64,000 nucleotides of DNA. Source: Aradus depressus. Its lineage: Eukaryota > Arthropoda > Insecta > Hemiptera > Aradidae. The DNA is taken from assembly GCA_963662175.1 (NCBI GenBank), contig OY759221.1, positions 1,302,001-1,366,000 of the forward strand, read 5' to 3'. The stretch's first letter is position 1. Every line of letters starts with the position of its first letter. The position numbers and the translations under genes are program-made. The notes under the pieces are model-generated. The model searched no databases, was not told where the DNA came from, and saw only the letters and a list, made by a program, of their open reading frames with translations. This document shows positions 24,657 through 36,381 of the stretch, in pieces.

Positions 24657-24775
24657 GTTTTGTGCTGCACTCTCTTGGTAGAACACACCACTTGTATTAG
24701 TTTTGTGCTGCACTCTCTTGGTAGAACACACAACTTGTATTAGTTTTGTGCTGCACTCTCTTGATAGAACACAAC
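24657..24775 (+). repeat. 43-bp tandem repeat, nearly three copies
   Basis: Units start at 24657, 24700 and 24743 with GTTTTGTGCTGCACTCTCTT. The third is shortened. Confidence 0.85.
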
Positions 24776-25086
24776 AACTACATGGTTTTCCACTCTGTTG
24801 GACAAAACATGTAACCTCCTAACCAACAACTATCTCATTTTTTGAAACATTTCATTTGGGAAGCCTCTCCCAGAAATTATTAACCGAACTAAAGGGCAGA
24901 CCGAACTCAGACAGAAATAAATACAAAAATAGGCTTCTATTAATTTTTTTGGGTCATTTTTTATAAAATGGATCTGAAAGCCAACTCAACGTTATGAGTT
25001 CTTCCTTCTGCCCCTGACGAAGGGACGAACAGAGACCACAAGCACTTTCTATAAGCCGACTTTTTCAGTTTCTTATGAGTTTAGTA

Positions 25087-25922
25087 CAGTAAAACCCCTT
25101 TTTACGGACACCCCCCTCCGACGGACACCTCTCTTTACGGACAATGTTTCAATGTCCCGGCCCGAAGTATAGGATAATAATGTATTTTTACCTCCCTCGC
25201 AACGGACGCGGACAAACAATTTTTGGTCATTAAGAGAAAAATTTACCTCTCCTAAGCGAAACTTACAAAACAATCCATTTGAAAAATGTAATTTTGAATG
25301 ATTTTTATTATTACAGTAGAACTCGCTGTTTGTGAAACAGCCCATTTGTTCCCCATTATTGCCTTGCAAGAAGTGTTTACATATTCTTCTCCCTTCGGTT
25401 TCCCTAGACAGACGTCGTTCCTGAGAACGAAACACGAGAACGTATGTTCTTGTTTAATTTTGAGTCGATACCACTATCAAAACTTATGCTGAAGGTCTTG
25501 CAACAATTCGAACATTAAGAGGCTTTTATGAAAGAAAAAAAAGACATTTTGGGTTTTAATTTGATCCACGAAGTATTAATCCATCACGAAAAACAAATTG
25601 CCATCTCCAAGGGAAAAAACAAACTTCTATCACAACGTTTTTTTAAAAATGATAGCATTTAAATTATATTTTCTATATGTATTACATACATACCTAATGT
25701 TTGGTTTATTAACCTAAAATCCATAATAACTATTATTATGTGTGTTTTGTCTAATTACCTATTGTTCGTTACCTATCTATATATGTAGTATTAAACATAA
25801 AAGCAAATTAAACGTTTTGTATATATATGTACTATATTTTTTTTAAACCCTCCTCAATGGACATCCTTCTGCAACGGACACTTTTCTTGGTCCCGTGACT
25901 GTCCGTTGCAGAGAGGTTACTG
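25087..25922. mobile_element. pogo/Tigger-like DNA transposon, non-autonomous
   Basis: An 836-bp element flanked by TA on both sides (25085-25086 and 25923-25924), as expected for the Tc1/mariner/pogo group. Its ends are imperfect inverted repeats: the left starts CAGTAAAACCCC and contains CGGACACC; the right, reverse-complemented, starts CAGTAACCTC and contains CGGACAG. Related GGACA motifs recur just inside each end. No transposase motif is recognisable inside. Confidence 0.7.
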
Positions 25923-25965
25923 TATAAGGAAGTATAGTGATCGTCACTATACTTCCTTATACAGT
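25919..25965. repeat. Perfect 22-bp-arm palindrome at the transposon/LINE junction
   Basis: Arms 25919-25940 and 25944-25965 are exact reverse complements around a 3-base loop. The left arm covers the last bases and TA flank of the pogo-like element. The right arm runs up to the 5' end of LINE X. This looks like a small inverted duplication made when the LINE inserted. Confidence 0.9.
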
Positions 25966-25972
25966 GATCGTC

Positions 25973-27290
25973 GTTGACTCCCCGGATAGACGGGCGCTGT
26001 ATTATAAGTTACACTCCTTGGGAGTTCCCGGTAAATTTGTGCGGGCCCTCCAAGGTTTGTACGGAAGGATCGAGTCCGCCGTGTGGACCTGCAAAGGAGT
26101 GACACTAAGTTTCGAGACAAACGTCGGCCTTAAGCAGGGATGTTTGTTGTCTCCTATATTATTTTCATTATTTATAAACGATCTGCAAGATTACTTGGGG
26201 GGTGGGATTAATGTGGGAGGGGTACACATTAACTGTTTACTATATGCCGATGACATTGCTATGTTAGCCACTGACCCAGGAGTGCTCCAAAATATGATAC
26301 ACAAGCTATCCAAGTACTGTGAGCTTTGGAATTTAGTAGTAAATTTAAACAAATCCAAGATTATGGTATTTAGGAAGGGAGGAAAACTGGCGAGGAACGA
26401 AAGGTGGACATTCAATGGGGCGCTTATCGAGATAGTGAATACTTATAAATATTTAGGGGTGTCCCTGACTCCACAGTTATCTTTGAAAAAGCATTTCGAG
26501 GAAAAACTAGGTATGGCCAAATTAGGGCTGTTATCAACATACCAGCAAATAATGCAAAATAATGATATTCCCATTTCGGCCAAATATGAGGTGTTTAACT
26601 CGGTTATGAGAGCTGTGATGAGGGCTATGGGGCACAGGTTTGGGGATTTAAGTGGTATGGCGAAGTGGAAAAATTAAATACTTTTTTCATTAAAAAATTG
26701 TTCCATCTACCCAAAAATACGCCAAATTACATAGTATATTTTGAAACTGGAGTGAAGCCACTATTCCTTCATTATTTCAGGTTACATTTTAATTATATTC
26801 AAAAAACTCTCCTTTTGCCTGATCACCGTCTTCCGAAAGTCCTAGCTGAAGAAGTAATTAAAGCGAAAATGTTTTGGAACAAGGAATATGTAGATTTGTG
26901 TAATAAACACAATATCCAAGTTCACCAATATCTGAATCCTGATAAGAGTAGAGTTTGTATAGAAACGTTACTGGATAATGTAGAAAGGGGTTTTAAAAAT
27001 GACTTGTTTAATGAAGCATGCAGCTCACGTTCTCATGGTCTGTAAAGGATCTCAATTTTGATTTGGGGGAGAATCACTACATTAAAGATGGAAACAAATT
27101 ATGCTTGATGCGTACTATAATGAAGCTTAGGGGACAGTTGCTATACCTGAATTTCAACGTGAGCAGGAGAGAAGAGCAATTCCTTTGTTCGCTCTGTAAC
27201 CTGAGGGAGGTGGAGGACCTGTTCCATTTTGTTGGGGTATGTCCCGTCCTTAGAGAGGCCAGACAGAGGTGGCTGGAATCTGATCTATAA
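25973..27290 (+). pseudogene. LINE X reverse transcriptase remnant
   Basis: Three overlapping open stretches in different frames (to 26677, 26665-27045, 27018-27290) together read as one reverse transcriptase C-terminal half. The first holds the palm motifs GLKQGCLLSPILFSLFINDL and YADDIAML, then YKYLGV. The last ends in a CX2CX8HX4C zinc motif (starts CSLCNL) typical of LINE C-termini. At least two frameshifts separate the pieces, and the endonuclease is absent, so the copy is dead. Confidence 0.85.
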
Positions 27291-27724
27291 CTACGCAAGG
27301 GCTGCATCTAAATATAGAAATATGTTAATTCGGGGATTTAATTTCTAGGACCCAATCAAACCTCCTCCCTTCATGTAATGTATGATTATTACCATCTACC
27401 CATGTTTAGTTAATTTTATTTGATTCTTGTCTTTATTTTATTCTCTCATTATTCGCATTATTATTTTTGTATGTTTTATGTTTACATATATTTTTTTTAT
27501 TATTATTATTTTTTTTTTAAAGGAATTTAACGATGATTATTTATTCTCTTCATTTATTTATATAAGTTAATATTTTTTGTTCTTCATTATCAAATATCTG
27601 TAATGCCAACTCCGACTGACGGCCTAAATGGCTATAGTCTAAGTGTTTTTTTCTTTGTATATTTCTTGGAATTATGTTATTTTTCTTCTTTTAATAAAAA
27701 CCATTCTATTCTATTCTATTCCTT
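25973..27724 (+). mobile_element. LINE X, 5'-truncated, with TTCTA-repeat tail
   Basis: Begins within the reverse transcriptase domain and ends in an AATAAA-containing 3' UTR with a (TTCTA)n tail. It is bounded by the 10-bp direct repeat AGTGATCGTC (25963-25972 and 27725-27734), extended imperfectly upstream by TTCCTTA, consistent with a target-site duplication. A second copy of its 3' end lies at 20817-21152. No RNase H is visible. I do not assign a clade. Confidence 0.8.
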
Positions 27725-27734
27725 AGTGATCGTC

Positions 27735-28470
27735 AAAAAATAGCGATGAATCGAGAGCTTCAGCACTTCTGGTGATAACTGTACGTTGTATTAGATGGTT
27801 CTCAAATTCATTTCTTAGAGAATTCCATAAACTTCATGGCTTCTGAGGCTGACTGATAGTAATAAATAAGTTCCCACTTTTTGGTTGTTTAAGGATACTA
27901 AATTTATATGTAATATATTTATCATAGCTCTACAACTCTCCCAATATTTTTAATAACCTATGTTGAAAGAAAGAAATTCTCAGAAAAATTTGATAGGTAT
28001 GAGAAAAATTGTTACATAAAAAACAGAAAATAAATTATAGTTACTGTTGATGGGAGTACTTCCCATATTGTTGTACAATTTTGCGGAAAATTGCTATTAT
28101 TGTAACAATTACCGTTTCGCATGTAAAAACTGAAGTATATATGTTAAATGACATGCAAAATAAAGTTGCCAAATATATATTTTTTTAAATGAAACTTCCC
28201 TGGAGTGTAATTCAGTTAGCTCGCGTTTTCATCTTAATTTTTGAAGTTGTTATTTATATTAACTTAACTAACATTTCATGCCCCCTAATTGAAAAACAAT
28301 TCCAAAAGTAGAAAATGTTCAGTAGTTTTTCGGTAATGGAGGGAAATATCAAAACAAATGATGGGAAGAAAACACTTTCCTCGGGAAAAAAATAAAACTA
28401 TTATGGATCTATTTATAAATCCAGAAATATAAATTACAATTTAAATCCTAACCAATGCATGTTTGGTTTA
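27735..28470. other. AT-rich spacer
   Basis: I see no gene, repeat array or transposon signature here. Confidence 0.4.
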
Positions 28471-28478
28471 TTAGTTAG

Positions 28479-28782
28479 TTATTGTGACTCATGCCCGGGC
28501 TTCAACTACGAGGTCATATCGCCTATTACCAGAGCGTTCTTTCGTCACTCTGGTGGACATGAGCCGGACTCTACTATGGAGTCCTAAATTTTGCTTAGCC
28601 TACAATTTTATTCACCTAGGGTAGGGATCTTTAACGAGTTATCTGACATCGTACAGGCTCGGGACCATCGCGTTTTTTTTACCTCCCAGATAAAATAATC
28701 TAAGGACCTCGGCCGGGTTTTTGAACCCGCTATTTTGAGCTCACTAAGCACGCACATGTACCACTGAGCTACCGGCGCCCTC
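28479..28782 (-). repeat. SINE copy b, full length, tRNA-derived
   Basis: On the minus strand the 5' head (about 28782-28705) is tRNA-like: the A box TAGCTCAGTGGT fits the consensus, and a B-box-like GGGTTCAAAAACC follows about 40 bases later. The body carries the region seen in all copies, and the 3' end reads ATGAGTCACAATAACTAAC. RNA polymerase III would transcribe such an element, and a LINE partner would mobilise it. Length is about 300 bp. Copies a, c, d and e share body and tail. Confidence 0.85.
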
Positions 28783-28979
28783 CACTTGTAAGCAAAATGA
28801 ATATATTTTTCATATTTTACAATGGTTGTGCGTTGTGAAGCTACCCACTCATCTAAAAATGGGAACTACTACAAAGGGAAAAGAGGCTGATTTCAAGGAA
28901 AAAATATAAACAAGAGAATCAGTTAAAAGTACCTTATATTTTACTTATAAATAAATGAGAACAGTAGATAAGTGGTTGG

Positions 28980-29066
28980 TGGTTTGGTTACTTGTTGGAG
29001 GATGATATTCTTGTTTCCTAAAGCGAAGTGGAGGAGATGAGGCTGGAGGCTGTTGGGAAGGCCAAT
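28980..29066 (-). other. Possible extra exon of the SIFamide gene
   Basis: On the minus strand a good acceptor (TCTGTTTCAG) ends at 29067 and is followed by GC-richer sequence than its surroundings. The acceptor resembles that of coding exon 2, and both continue with ATT. It could be a downstream 3' UTR exon (a weak donor, TAG then GTACAA, overlaps the SIFamide stop) or an alternative last exon. No transcript evidence. Confidence 0.2.
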
Positions 29067-30077
29067 CTGAAACAGACAGATAAATATCTGTTATTACTTA
29101 TCACAATCACTGTGATATTTATGTCACAATATAGTAGAATCTATTCTAGAGCCAAATATTGGTCGTGACAGATACAGTTCGCTGGGGTCACCTAGAATTG
29201 AGGCACACCAGTTTCAACATTAACCTTGGTATCCTGCTGTAATAAAAAAACATGTTTTCAACTCTAGTACTTGTAGTTCCTAAGCTCATAAATGGCTAAT
29301 ATGACTTTTTTCAGTGAATACTACCTTATTAATAAAATTACATTGTTTAAAAACTACTATTGTTATACTCATTACTCTGAGTTAGGTGCCGCTACAAGTA
29401 ACCAAGTTTACATATTGAATGTATTTTAAAGCAAAATGTTAATTTATCTCCAAGACAGAAGAAAAACATATCAGAAAAACTTTTAAAACTATGACTTCAT
29501 AAACTCTGTAAAAAAAAAAAAGAAAATCGTAACACTCAATGTTTGTCATCATATATTTATTTTTACTGCTCAACATAGTTTACAAAATATGATGCACTCA
29601 AAAATTAAAAATTAAATTTCCTACTTATAGTACATTTTCCTGGACCGCGTCACATTTATTACTATTATTTATTTTTAGTTCAATATAGATATTTTTCTGT
29701 GACAGAGGGACCTACAGACGATTTAGTGAGAACAGGGGAAATCTTTGGGGTACGGAACCCTAAAAAATGAAGACAAACAGCAGACAAACCCATCGCGGAA
29801 GGATCACAGACCCTCTTCCAGAGAAATTCACTTGGTCAGAAGGATATTCCAGATAATGAACAGAGAAGTAGATACTGGTCATTAAAGCTGGGTCAAAAGT
29901 TGGAAAACTATGAGATTGGATTGGGGGTGGTTCCAGCCTTGCGCACCCCAGTCCTCAGGCCAAATGAGCTCTCCATCCTGACCTCCCATGTCTTCAGATA
30001 GCCTCAGCAGCTCTTTAGATGATACAAACTCCTTTGGTTCTAGCCTCCCAAACATCCTCTACTTTATGTTTGTTTTT

Positions 30078-30260
30078 GGGACCCATGCCCGGGCTCATAT
30101 CGCATACTACCAGAGCGCTCTATCCTCGCTCTGGTGGACATGAGCCCGACTGTAAGCCAGGTCTAATTATCTTACGCAGTCCCGACAACGCACATGTTCA
30201 GAACCATCGCTTAGCGTCCCATCCGAAGAATGACGTGCTCAAGGTTGAATATCCTTCTGA
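30078..30260 (-). repeat. SINE copy c (body and 3' part)
   Basis: Contains ACCCATGCCCGGGC, CAGAGCGCTCT, CTCTGGTGGACATGAG and the shared core CCCATCCGAAGAATGACG in the same order as the other copies. It lacks the tRNA-like head. Confidence 0.75.
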
Positions 30261-30582
30261 TAAATGTATTGAGCTCGTTCTTCCTGGCCGAATTAGAGTA
30301 TAAACAACGCAAGACCTAACTAATTATTACAATATTTTACAAATCCCTCCCCCCCCCCCCCCCTCTCAAAAAATAAACAAAAATAACATAATAATATTAT
30401 ACAGTAATAATGGTGCACTACTTTTATATCAAACAGTATAATTTTTATGTCCTTTAAACATTAGTCGACTTATTTTACGCTTTTCCTCCCCCACCCTCTA
30501 AAAACAATACTCGGTCTGAACCCCTCCCGAAAAAAATGTCTGGCTACGCCATGGTTAAATGCTAAATGTTACAAAGTTGTAC

Positions 30583-32909
30583 CTATTTCATGTTGTCCTG
30601 AACTGGAAACCAAGCGATGCAGGCTTCAGAAGCGATCTCGCACATGGTGGAGAGGGCCTTACCAGCCGTCTCGTAATCTGAAACAGCAAAATATCCAGGA
30701 ATTTATGAGCCAATTTTGTAAGAGTTTATTACCATGGTTTGCTTTCCTTTCAACTTTCCTTCATAGCTACGTCATAAGTTACGTGGTACTTCAGGTCTCG
30801 TATGTAATACCCAAAATTAGGGATATTAATTGTTTTTAAAATAATTATAATAAGTGAAATGAAAATAGTTGAATTGGAAGGCAGGAAGTCCTCTGGAAGT
30901 CTTTGGAAGACCCCAACAGTAAGGGGAATGCAACCAATAGGCACCCAAAAGAGTCCCGGGAGCGGGAAAATGGATGCGAGCGAACCACACCTAGCTTCGT
31001 TCCACTTCATCAGATACCTCCGGAGAGGTAGGAGCTACTTAGCCAGACGCACCCGAGGAGAGAGGTCCCCTCCAGGATCCAGCTCTTGTTCCAGCCAACA
31101 TTCCAGATCCAGGACTCAGCCACAAGACCAAAGAGGGAGATGTGTTGGAGCTCATTTCAACTTTAGAGACAGACAGCAGAGATTGATCATTGCAGAACTC
31201 CAGAACCCAACAGCAATCGCAATAAGCAACGAACAAAGACTAGAAGGTACCATGATACAATAAACAATTATACAGATAGAGTTTAGGAGAAGTATTTTGA
31301 TATCTTTGAAGAATTCTGAGAAATAATTATTAAGTTGTTAAGAATGTTTTTCATAAATATATATAATCAAATAAGAATGGCGTAAGTTTTCTTTCATGTA
31401 TTTTGCACCTCATGTCATTTTGATTTTTCATAACTGTTAGTCTTGGCGAACCCACGCAACCAAAGAAAGATAAGAAAGAATTAGAAGCAAATAGAATCAT
31501 TATTTATTTTTAAAACACTTTATTTAACAATACCAACAATAATTATCTTTACACGTAATTAGTGATATACCAAATATTCGAGAACCCAAAAGTATCAATT
31601 TTCAAGCTATCTTTTGTTTCAGACGCAGGACACACTTGAAAACTGTCTTTTGTTCCAGGATGCATACTTTGAATGCAATTTAGTACGAAAAGATTTATTT
31701 TCATTTGCTTCCACTGAACAAAAAAAATAATATACTCTATAAATCTTTATCAAATAAATGTGTTCATGTAACATCCATTATTTTCATTTTAATAACCATT
31801 TAATGTTTTAGAGTTACTGCATTGACTTACTTTTGCAATTCAACAAGAATGCATATTTTGTTCATACAGATAATTTTATGATTCTATTAATAAAGCTACT
31901 CACACATTAATCAAGAAATTACCCTGCTTTGAACTGAAATTTCTATGATGATCAATCCCTTCATTAACCTGAAGCTTTTAATGTATTTTTATCAGGTCAA
32001 CTTAATTTCTCGAATTGTACTTTTGTTTGTGAATGACTACGACAGCTTTCATGTTATTATACAAATATTGTCTATTTTGTAAATGAAACGAACTAGATAC
32101 GTTATATTGTGAGTAAACAGGTAACTAAACCTGGGTAGGCAAAATTTAGGACTGCCAGAGTAGAGATCATGCACATCAGAGCGCTCTGGTAGTAGCCGAT
32201 ATGACCATGTAGTTAAACCACACAACATGAGTCATACAATAACTAACGTGAGTAAACACATCTAAGCCTTTCCTTATATTGTGTTCATTTTTGATGGATA
32301 TGAGTTTCTTACTTAACTTAACAAACAACAAATAGCAATGAATGATATGCAATGTATGTGCTCCACTTCCTGTGTATGTGGGACCATATTGGATCGTACT
32401 TTCCGACCAACATCGTTTTTATTGCACAAAATAAATAGTTAGAAACTTCCGTTCTAGTATTCAAGGATAAAAAGTATATTTCTGAATTTTCATGCAATCT
32501 TTACTTTCAATTGGCATTCTTCATTCTGACTCAGACATAGCCAACTGTCTTCTATAAACAGGAGGCACACTTTCAATGAAACTGAGTATAAAAAGGATTG
32601 CGTTTTTATGCAAAAAGATTTTTCGGGACTGATTTAGTATATTTTGATATCAAACTCTTTCTCATCAAAAAAAGAACATACTGACTTAACAAATTAAACT
32701 GATTTGGTGTTGAAGGTTTTTTTTGCATACACCGCCGCCGCAATACAAACAATTGTTGCCAAACATTCCTCCTTACCGGTTGGGGGTCCGGACCTCTTGC
32801 CAAAGATACTTCCGTTGAAGGGGGGTTTCTTGTAGGCAGCACTGACAGCGTCCAGTACCAGAAGTGCCATGACGAAGGCAAACCAACAAAGAGCGACTGA
32901 CCGGCACAT
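30583..32909 (-). CDS. SIFa: SIFamide neuropeptide precursor (two coding exons)
   Basis: The coding sequence joins 32909-32777 and 30677-30583 on the minus strand: 75 residues. Exon 1 starts at an ATG with a good context (CAAAATG) and encodes a ~24-residue signal peptide, then AYKKPPFNGSIF, an amidation glycine and a Lys-Arg cleavage site. It ends at the donor CCG/GTAAGG. Exon 2 starts after TGTTTCAG, and the phase-1 junction rebuilds an Asp codon. It encodes the conserved C-terminal peptide (YETAGKALSTMCEIASEAC onward) with its two cysteines, then a stop at 30583-30585. Known SIFamides are amidated peptides from a few brain neurons that affect feeding, sleep and courtship. The layout (signal, peptide, GKR, two-Cys tail) matches the family throughout. 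Lys rather than Arg at position 3 is unusual among insects. The intron is 2099 bp and contains a SINE copy. Confidence 0.95.
32120..32250 (+). repeat. SINE copy d (3' part), in the SIFamide intron
   Basis: On the plus strand it reads AAACCTGGGTAGGCAAAATT, CAGAGCGCTCTGG, GATATGACC and the tail CATGAGTCATACAATAAC. It is inserted in the SIFamide intron, opposite to the gene. The first motif also occurs in satellite D. Confidence 0.75.
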
Positions 32910-32940
32910 TTTGCGAGTTCTTAAACAAAGGTCAAAATAC
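32777..32940 (-). other. SIFa: SIFamide coding exon 1 with its acceptor
   Basis: A pyrimidine-rich acceptor (TTTTTTTTCCAG on the minus strand) ends at 32941, 31 bases before the start codon. The exon therefore begins with a short 5' UTR at 32940, which implies a separate upstream 5' UTR exon. Confidence 0.75.
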
Positions 32941-34059
32941 CTGGAAAAAAAACGAACAAATTTGGATTACATTATGCAAGTTGATATGGCTTGTTCATTT
33001 TAATTTAGCAGCTCAGGCCTTCCCAGTCACAGACACAAGAGGTACAAGCACAAGGAGGTACAGTGATTGGGAGGGACCGTGGGAGGTGCAGTACGCGCTA
33101 CTCAGTCAAAATTACCAACTATAGTAAACGTTATTATTTTGTCGTGCACAGACTGTACTGAGAGGTCTACCTTAAAACAGGCTATGAGGCATCGAACAAT
33201 TTTAATAGGGACAGGAGGAGCTGTAGGCGGAGAAAACAGCAACCTGCGCCACACATCATCGAAGGGGTTGAAGAGACCAATTATAAATATGAAAAATATT
33301 TTTTTATAGTAGAGGGAAATATTTTTAACATATTTTTCTTCTTTTAATGAAGGATAGCAGGAAAACAAACTTTTACCAACTATACTAAGTGATACATCAT
33401 TTTAATTGTCTCGTCGAGACATACACGAAGTAATTTCTCTCTGAAAGAACTCACGGAAAAGAATTTCGATCCAGTTAAGTGGGTCTGTTTCTTCAACCCC
33501 AATGAACGTCAACACATGACCTCCAGAGGATCGAACAACTTATAATACAGGGACTTTTTTTTCATTATGGAATCAAGCATGCGAATTTCTGGAGGACACA
33601 TTTTAGTTAACCTTCTTTAGTGATTAACCGTGTCGTTATGCTACCCCATCATGTTGGCTGCACATCGCCTAAGGTTAGCCACTCCCACCAAGAGATCCCT
33701 TTGTCATTATAATGAATGCGACATAAAATTTCTCCCTCTCAGGAAGAAACATGCTTTTAGGACAAAACAGCGTTACAGAAGTTTTCCTGTTATTTCCTTA
33801 GCGTTTACCGTTCAACAGATAGGGTTATTAGTAACGGGTTATCCACAATTGGGTCATCTTATTCCAAATATTCATGGAAAGGCAGCAGGAATATAATTAA
33901 TAAGTAGACGTAAGAAGAGTTGAGAGAGATGAGCAAAGCTGCGTAAACTTGACATTAGGGTTCAAAATGTCCACCTAAACGAAGTGGCAGTTTAGTAACA
34001 AAAACCGCGCAAGCGTCAAAATACAAACTATACTTGTAAGAGAAGGTTGGATGACTTAC

Positions 34060-34100
34060 AGTGGTGAAGTGTTGTGTTGGGGAGCTGGGAGCGAAGTGAG
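34060..34100 (-). other. SIFa: SIFamide 5' UTR exon (predicted)
   Basis: On the minus strand a strong donor (CACT/GTAAGT, intron starting at 34059) lies ~60-70 bases downstream of a TATA box. Joining it to the acceptor at 32941 gives a 1119-bp first intron and a 5' UTR of ~70 bases. The transcription start is estimated from the TATA position, so the outer end is approximate. Confidence 0.65.
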
Positions 34101-34120
34101 GAGATGAGACAGGACTGTCC

Positions 34121-34131
34121 CTTATATAGGG
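34121..34131 (-). promoter_or_regulatory. SIFa: TATA box of the SIFamide gene
   Basis: The minus strand reads CCCTATATAAG, a canonical TATA box, in a locally GC-rich segment (34100-34230). A start about 30 bases downstream falls near 34097, just before the predicted 5' exon. The minisatellite at 34265-34519 lies ~135 bp upstream. Confidence 0.7.
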
Positions 34132-34264
34132 GCTGACTAAGTTGATTATCAGGGGGCCACTTCCTGGGGGAATAGGGGCTCCTACAGGGCAGATGGGGTG
34201 GGGAGGGGCGGGACCTCAGCTTCATCCCTGACCAAGTGAACAAGGAAGAGATAGTAAGTATCTT

Positions 34265-34519
34265 ATGGGCCAAGAAGACAGGATTGAGGAGACAGATCTC
34301 CATATTTCACAGCCAGACACTCATGTTTATGGGCAAAGAAGACAGGATTGAGGAGACAGATCTCCACATGTCACAGCCAGACACTCATGTTTATGGGCCA
34401 AGAAGACAGGATTGAGGAGATAGATCTCCACATGTCACAGCCAGACACTCATGTTTAGGGGCCAAGAAGACAGGATTGAGGAGATAGATCTACACATGTC
34501 ACAGCCAGACACTCATGTG
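34265..34519 (-). repeat. 64-bp minisatellite upstream of the SIFamide promoter
   Basis: Four tandem units with starts at 34265, 34329, 34393 and 34457, each containing CAAGAAGACAGGATTGAGGA (or CAAAGAAG) and CAGCCAGACACTCATGT. Units differ by only a few bases. It sits directly upstream of the TATA box, so variation in copy number could affect the promoter; that is inference. Confidence 0.9.
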
Positions 34520-35340
34520 AGCCGTCCTGTTTGTAATGAGTCAACTTTTTTCTTTTTTTAAATGCATATCTTCTGATACTCCATAATGTTGGTGCAGGAG
34601 AGGTATGTTCTTTCACTTTACACAATGAAATAATAGCAGGATCGTTTATATTTTATAGAAATAAAGCTGTTTATTTTCTAAGTAACTATTCCAGAAATAT
34701 TTTAAAAGCCAGTTTCAAAAGAAGTAACAATACTTACAAATAAAAAAGTTAATTCAAAACCAAATATTATAAAACCGGATCTAATAAACACTGAAAGCAA
34801 CTATTTACAACGTAATTTACTGATGTCACTGTACACTAACACAATCCAAAGAACAGCTGTCAGGCCCTCTCAATCTCTCTTATCTACATGAGACTAGCTA
34901 GATCTATACGCAAGCCTACCACCCTGATTAGGAAAGTCTCTAACCAAACCTTCTGCTGCAGACCCGGGTACTCCTCGGATTGAAGGTCCGTCGGATGGCC
35001 TTACTCCCAGTGCTATGTTTCAAGTTAAGCAGAATAGTATGTTTTGCGAGCAGCAACGATTGTTGTAGTTCCGTCTAATAAAAGTAAGAAAATAATTAAA
35101 ATATTTATTGGCATACTTTCGTGATAAAAAAAACCCCAACCAGAGAGTTGTCGACTTAATAAATAAGTTAATGAAAATAGAAGGATTCATCGATCAGATT
35201 AAGAAATAAAAACAGTTAATTATTTCATTTATCCGTGGGTTTTGTTGAGAATATTTAAGTGAACGTGGAATATAAAGGGTACATTTAACAGAAGTAGAGT
35301 ACCAATATATCCACTTTAATATTAACAAAAATAATTAGCG
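34520..35340. other. AT-rich spacer
   Basis: No gene recognised. A GC-richer patch near 34930-35010 has no motif I can identify. Confidence 0.4.
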
Positions 35341-35349
35341 GAGGACCAA

Positions 35350-36035
35350 AAACAGAGGTGGCTAGGACAATGGACCCTCTCCACGAAACTCATCCTCATC
35401 CAGTCCTTTCATCTCGCAATATCCAAGAACATTTCACATGCTTTCATCTTGGTCTAAAAAGTGGAGAATTAAGGTGAACGTCAAGAAATCCTTTCACACA
35501 GTATTTACTCTTCGGTTAAAATATACTTGCCCTCTTGTGAGCCTTAATAGCACTCCCATTCCTTCAAAAACCGAAGTTCACGGCCTCATACTTGACGAAA
35601 GAATGACATGGTATCCTCACACCAGGCTGAAAAGACAAGAAATGAAAAGACATTACAAACTGTTAGTAAGACTACAAAACAAAAGAACTACATTAACTGT
35701 GAGAATAAAACGACTATGTAATATACAACATAGTACTTAAAACCTAATTGGACTCGGGGACTTAAACTCTGGGGTTCTGCCAAAGCTTCCGATCTTTAGC
35801 GCATTCAATTCTTGCAATACAAAATCCTTCGTAATAGCCAATGCTCCTTATTACATCTCCAACAAAACCCTTCACACTGATAATGTCAGTATTAATGATA
35901 CTGAGGATGGGCTTGCAGCCCGAAACTTCTACAGAGATGCAAACGATTTTTAAATGAATGAAGATAAAAAGAGCTGCAGGTGCAAATACAAATATACTAG
36001 AAACCAGAAATACTATAGCGTGGAACCTGATCACA
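35350..36035 (+). pseudogene. Jockey-clade reverse transcriptase remnant
   Basis: A 100-codon frame (35438-35740) contains WSKKWRIKVNVKKSFHTVFT and, later, the equivalents of the Jockey thumb region (SLNSTPIP, VHGLILDERMTW). Past its stop, translation in a shifted frame resumes with a LWGSA-like motif and Jockey-like LQYKILR. Catalytic motifs, endonuclease and 3' UTR are not preserved. This is an old, decayed fragment. Confidence 0.7.
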
Positions 36036-36381
36036 CTTGAAGGGTTCTGTAAATGAAGATTCTCAAAGGACGGTGAGAAGTTCGGAATATATGAAAACCT
36101 TCATCGATCTAACAGAGATCAACCTCGAACAGACGAAAACTAATTTTAAACTGTAAAATAAAGTGTATGGATAAAAATCGGCCAAATAATATTTTTCAAT
36201 ATGTCACCTTTACACTCTTACTTTACCGAACTCCGATGGACAATTTATCAATATCAATAATTGTGAAACAATTGATAAAAAATTTAAAAAAAAATATTTT
36301 TTAATATTTTAATTTTTTATTAATTTACTTTTTTTTTTTTTAAATATTGCCCATTTCAGAAAATATATATACATAATATAA

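Noticed and set aside
30859..31263. 134-codon plus-strand frame inside the SIFamide intron
   Set aside because: Ser/Arg-rich, no recognised domain, no promoter or splice pattern, and antisense to a convincing gene.
32606..32881. 91-codon minus-strand frame overlapping SIFamide exon 1
   Set aside because: It is a different frame of the same exon and runs into the intron; the SIFamide frame has signal peptide, peptide, processing site and splice phase.
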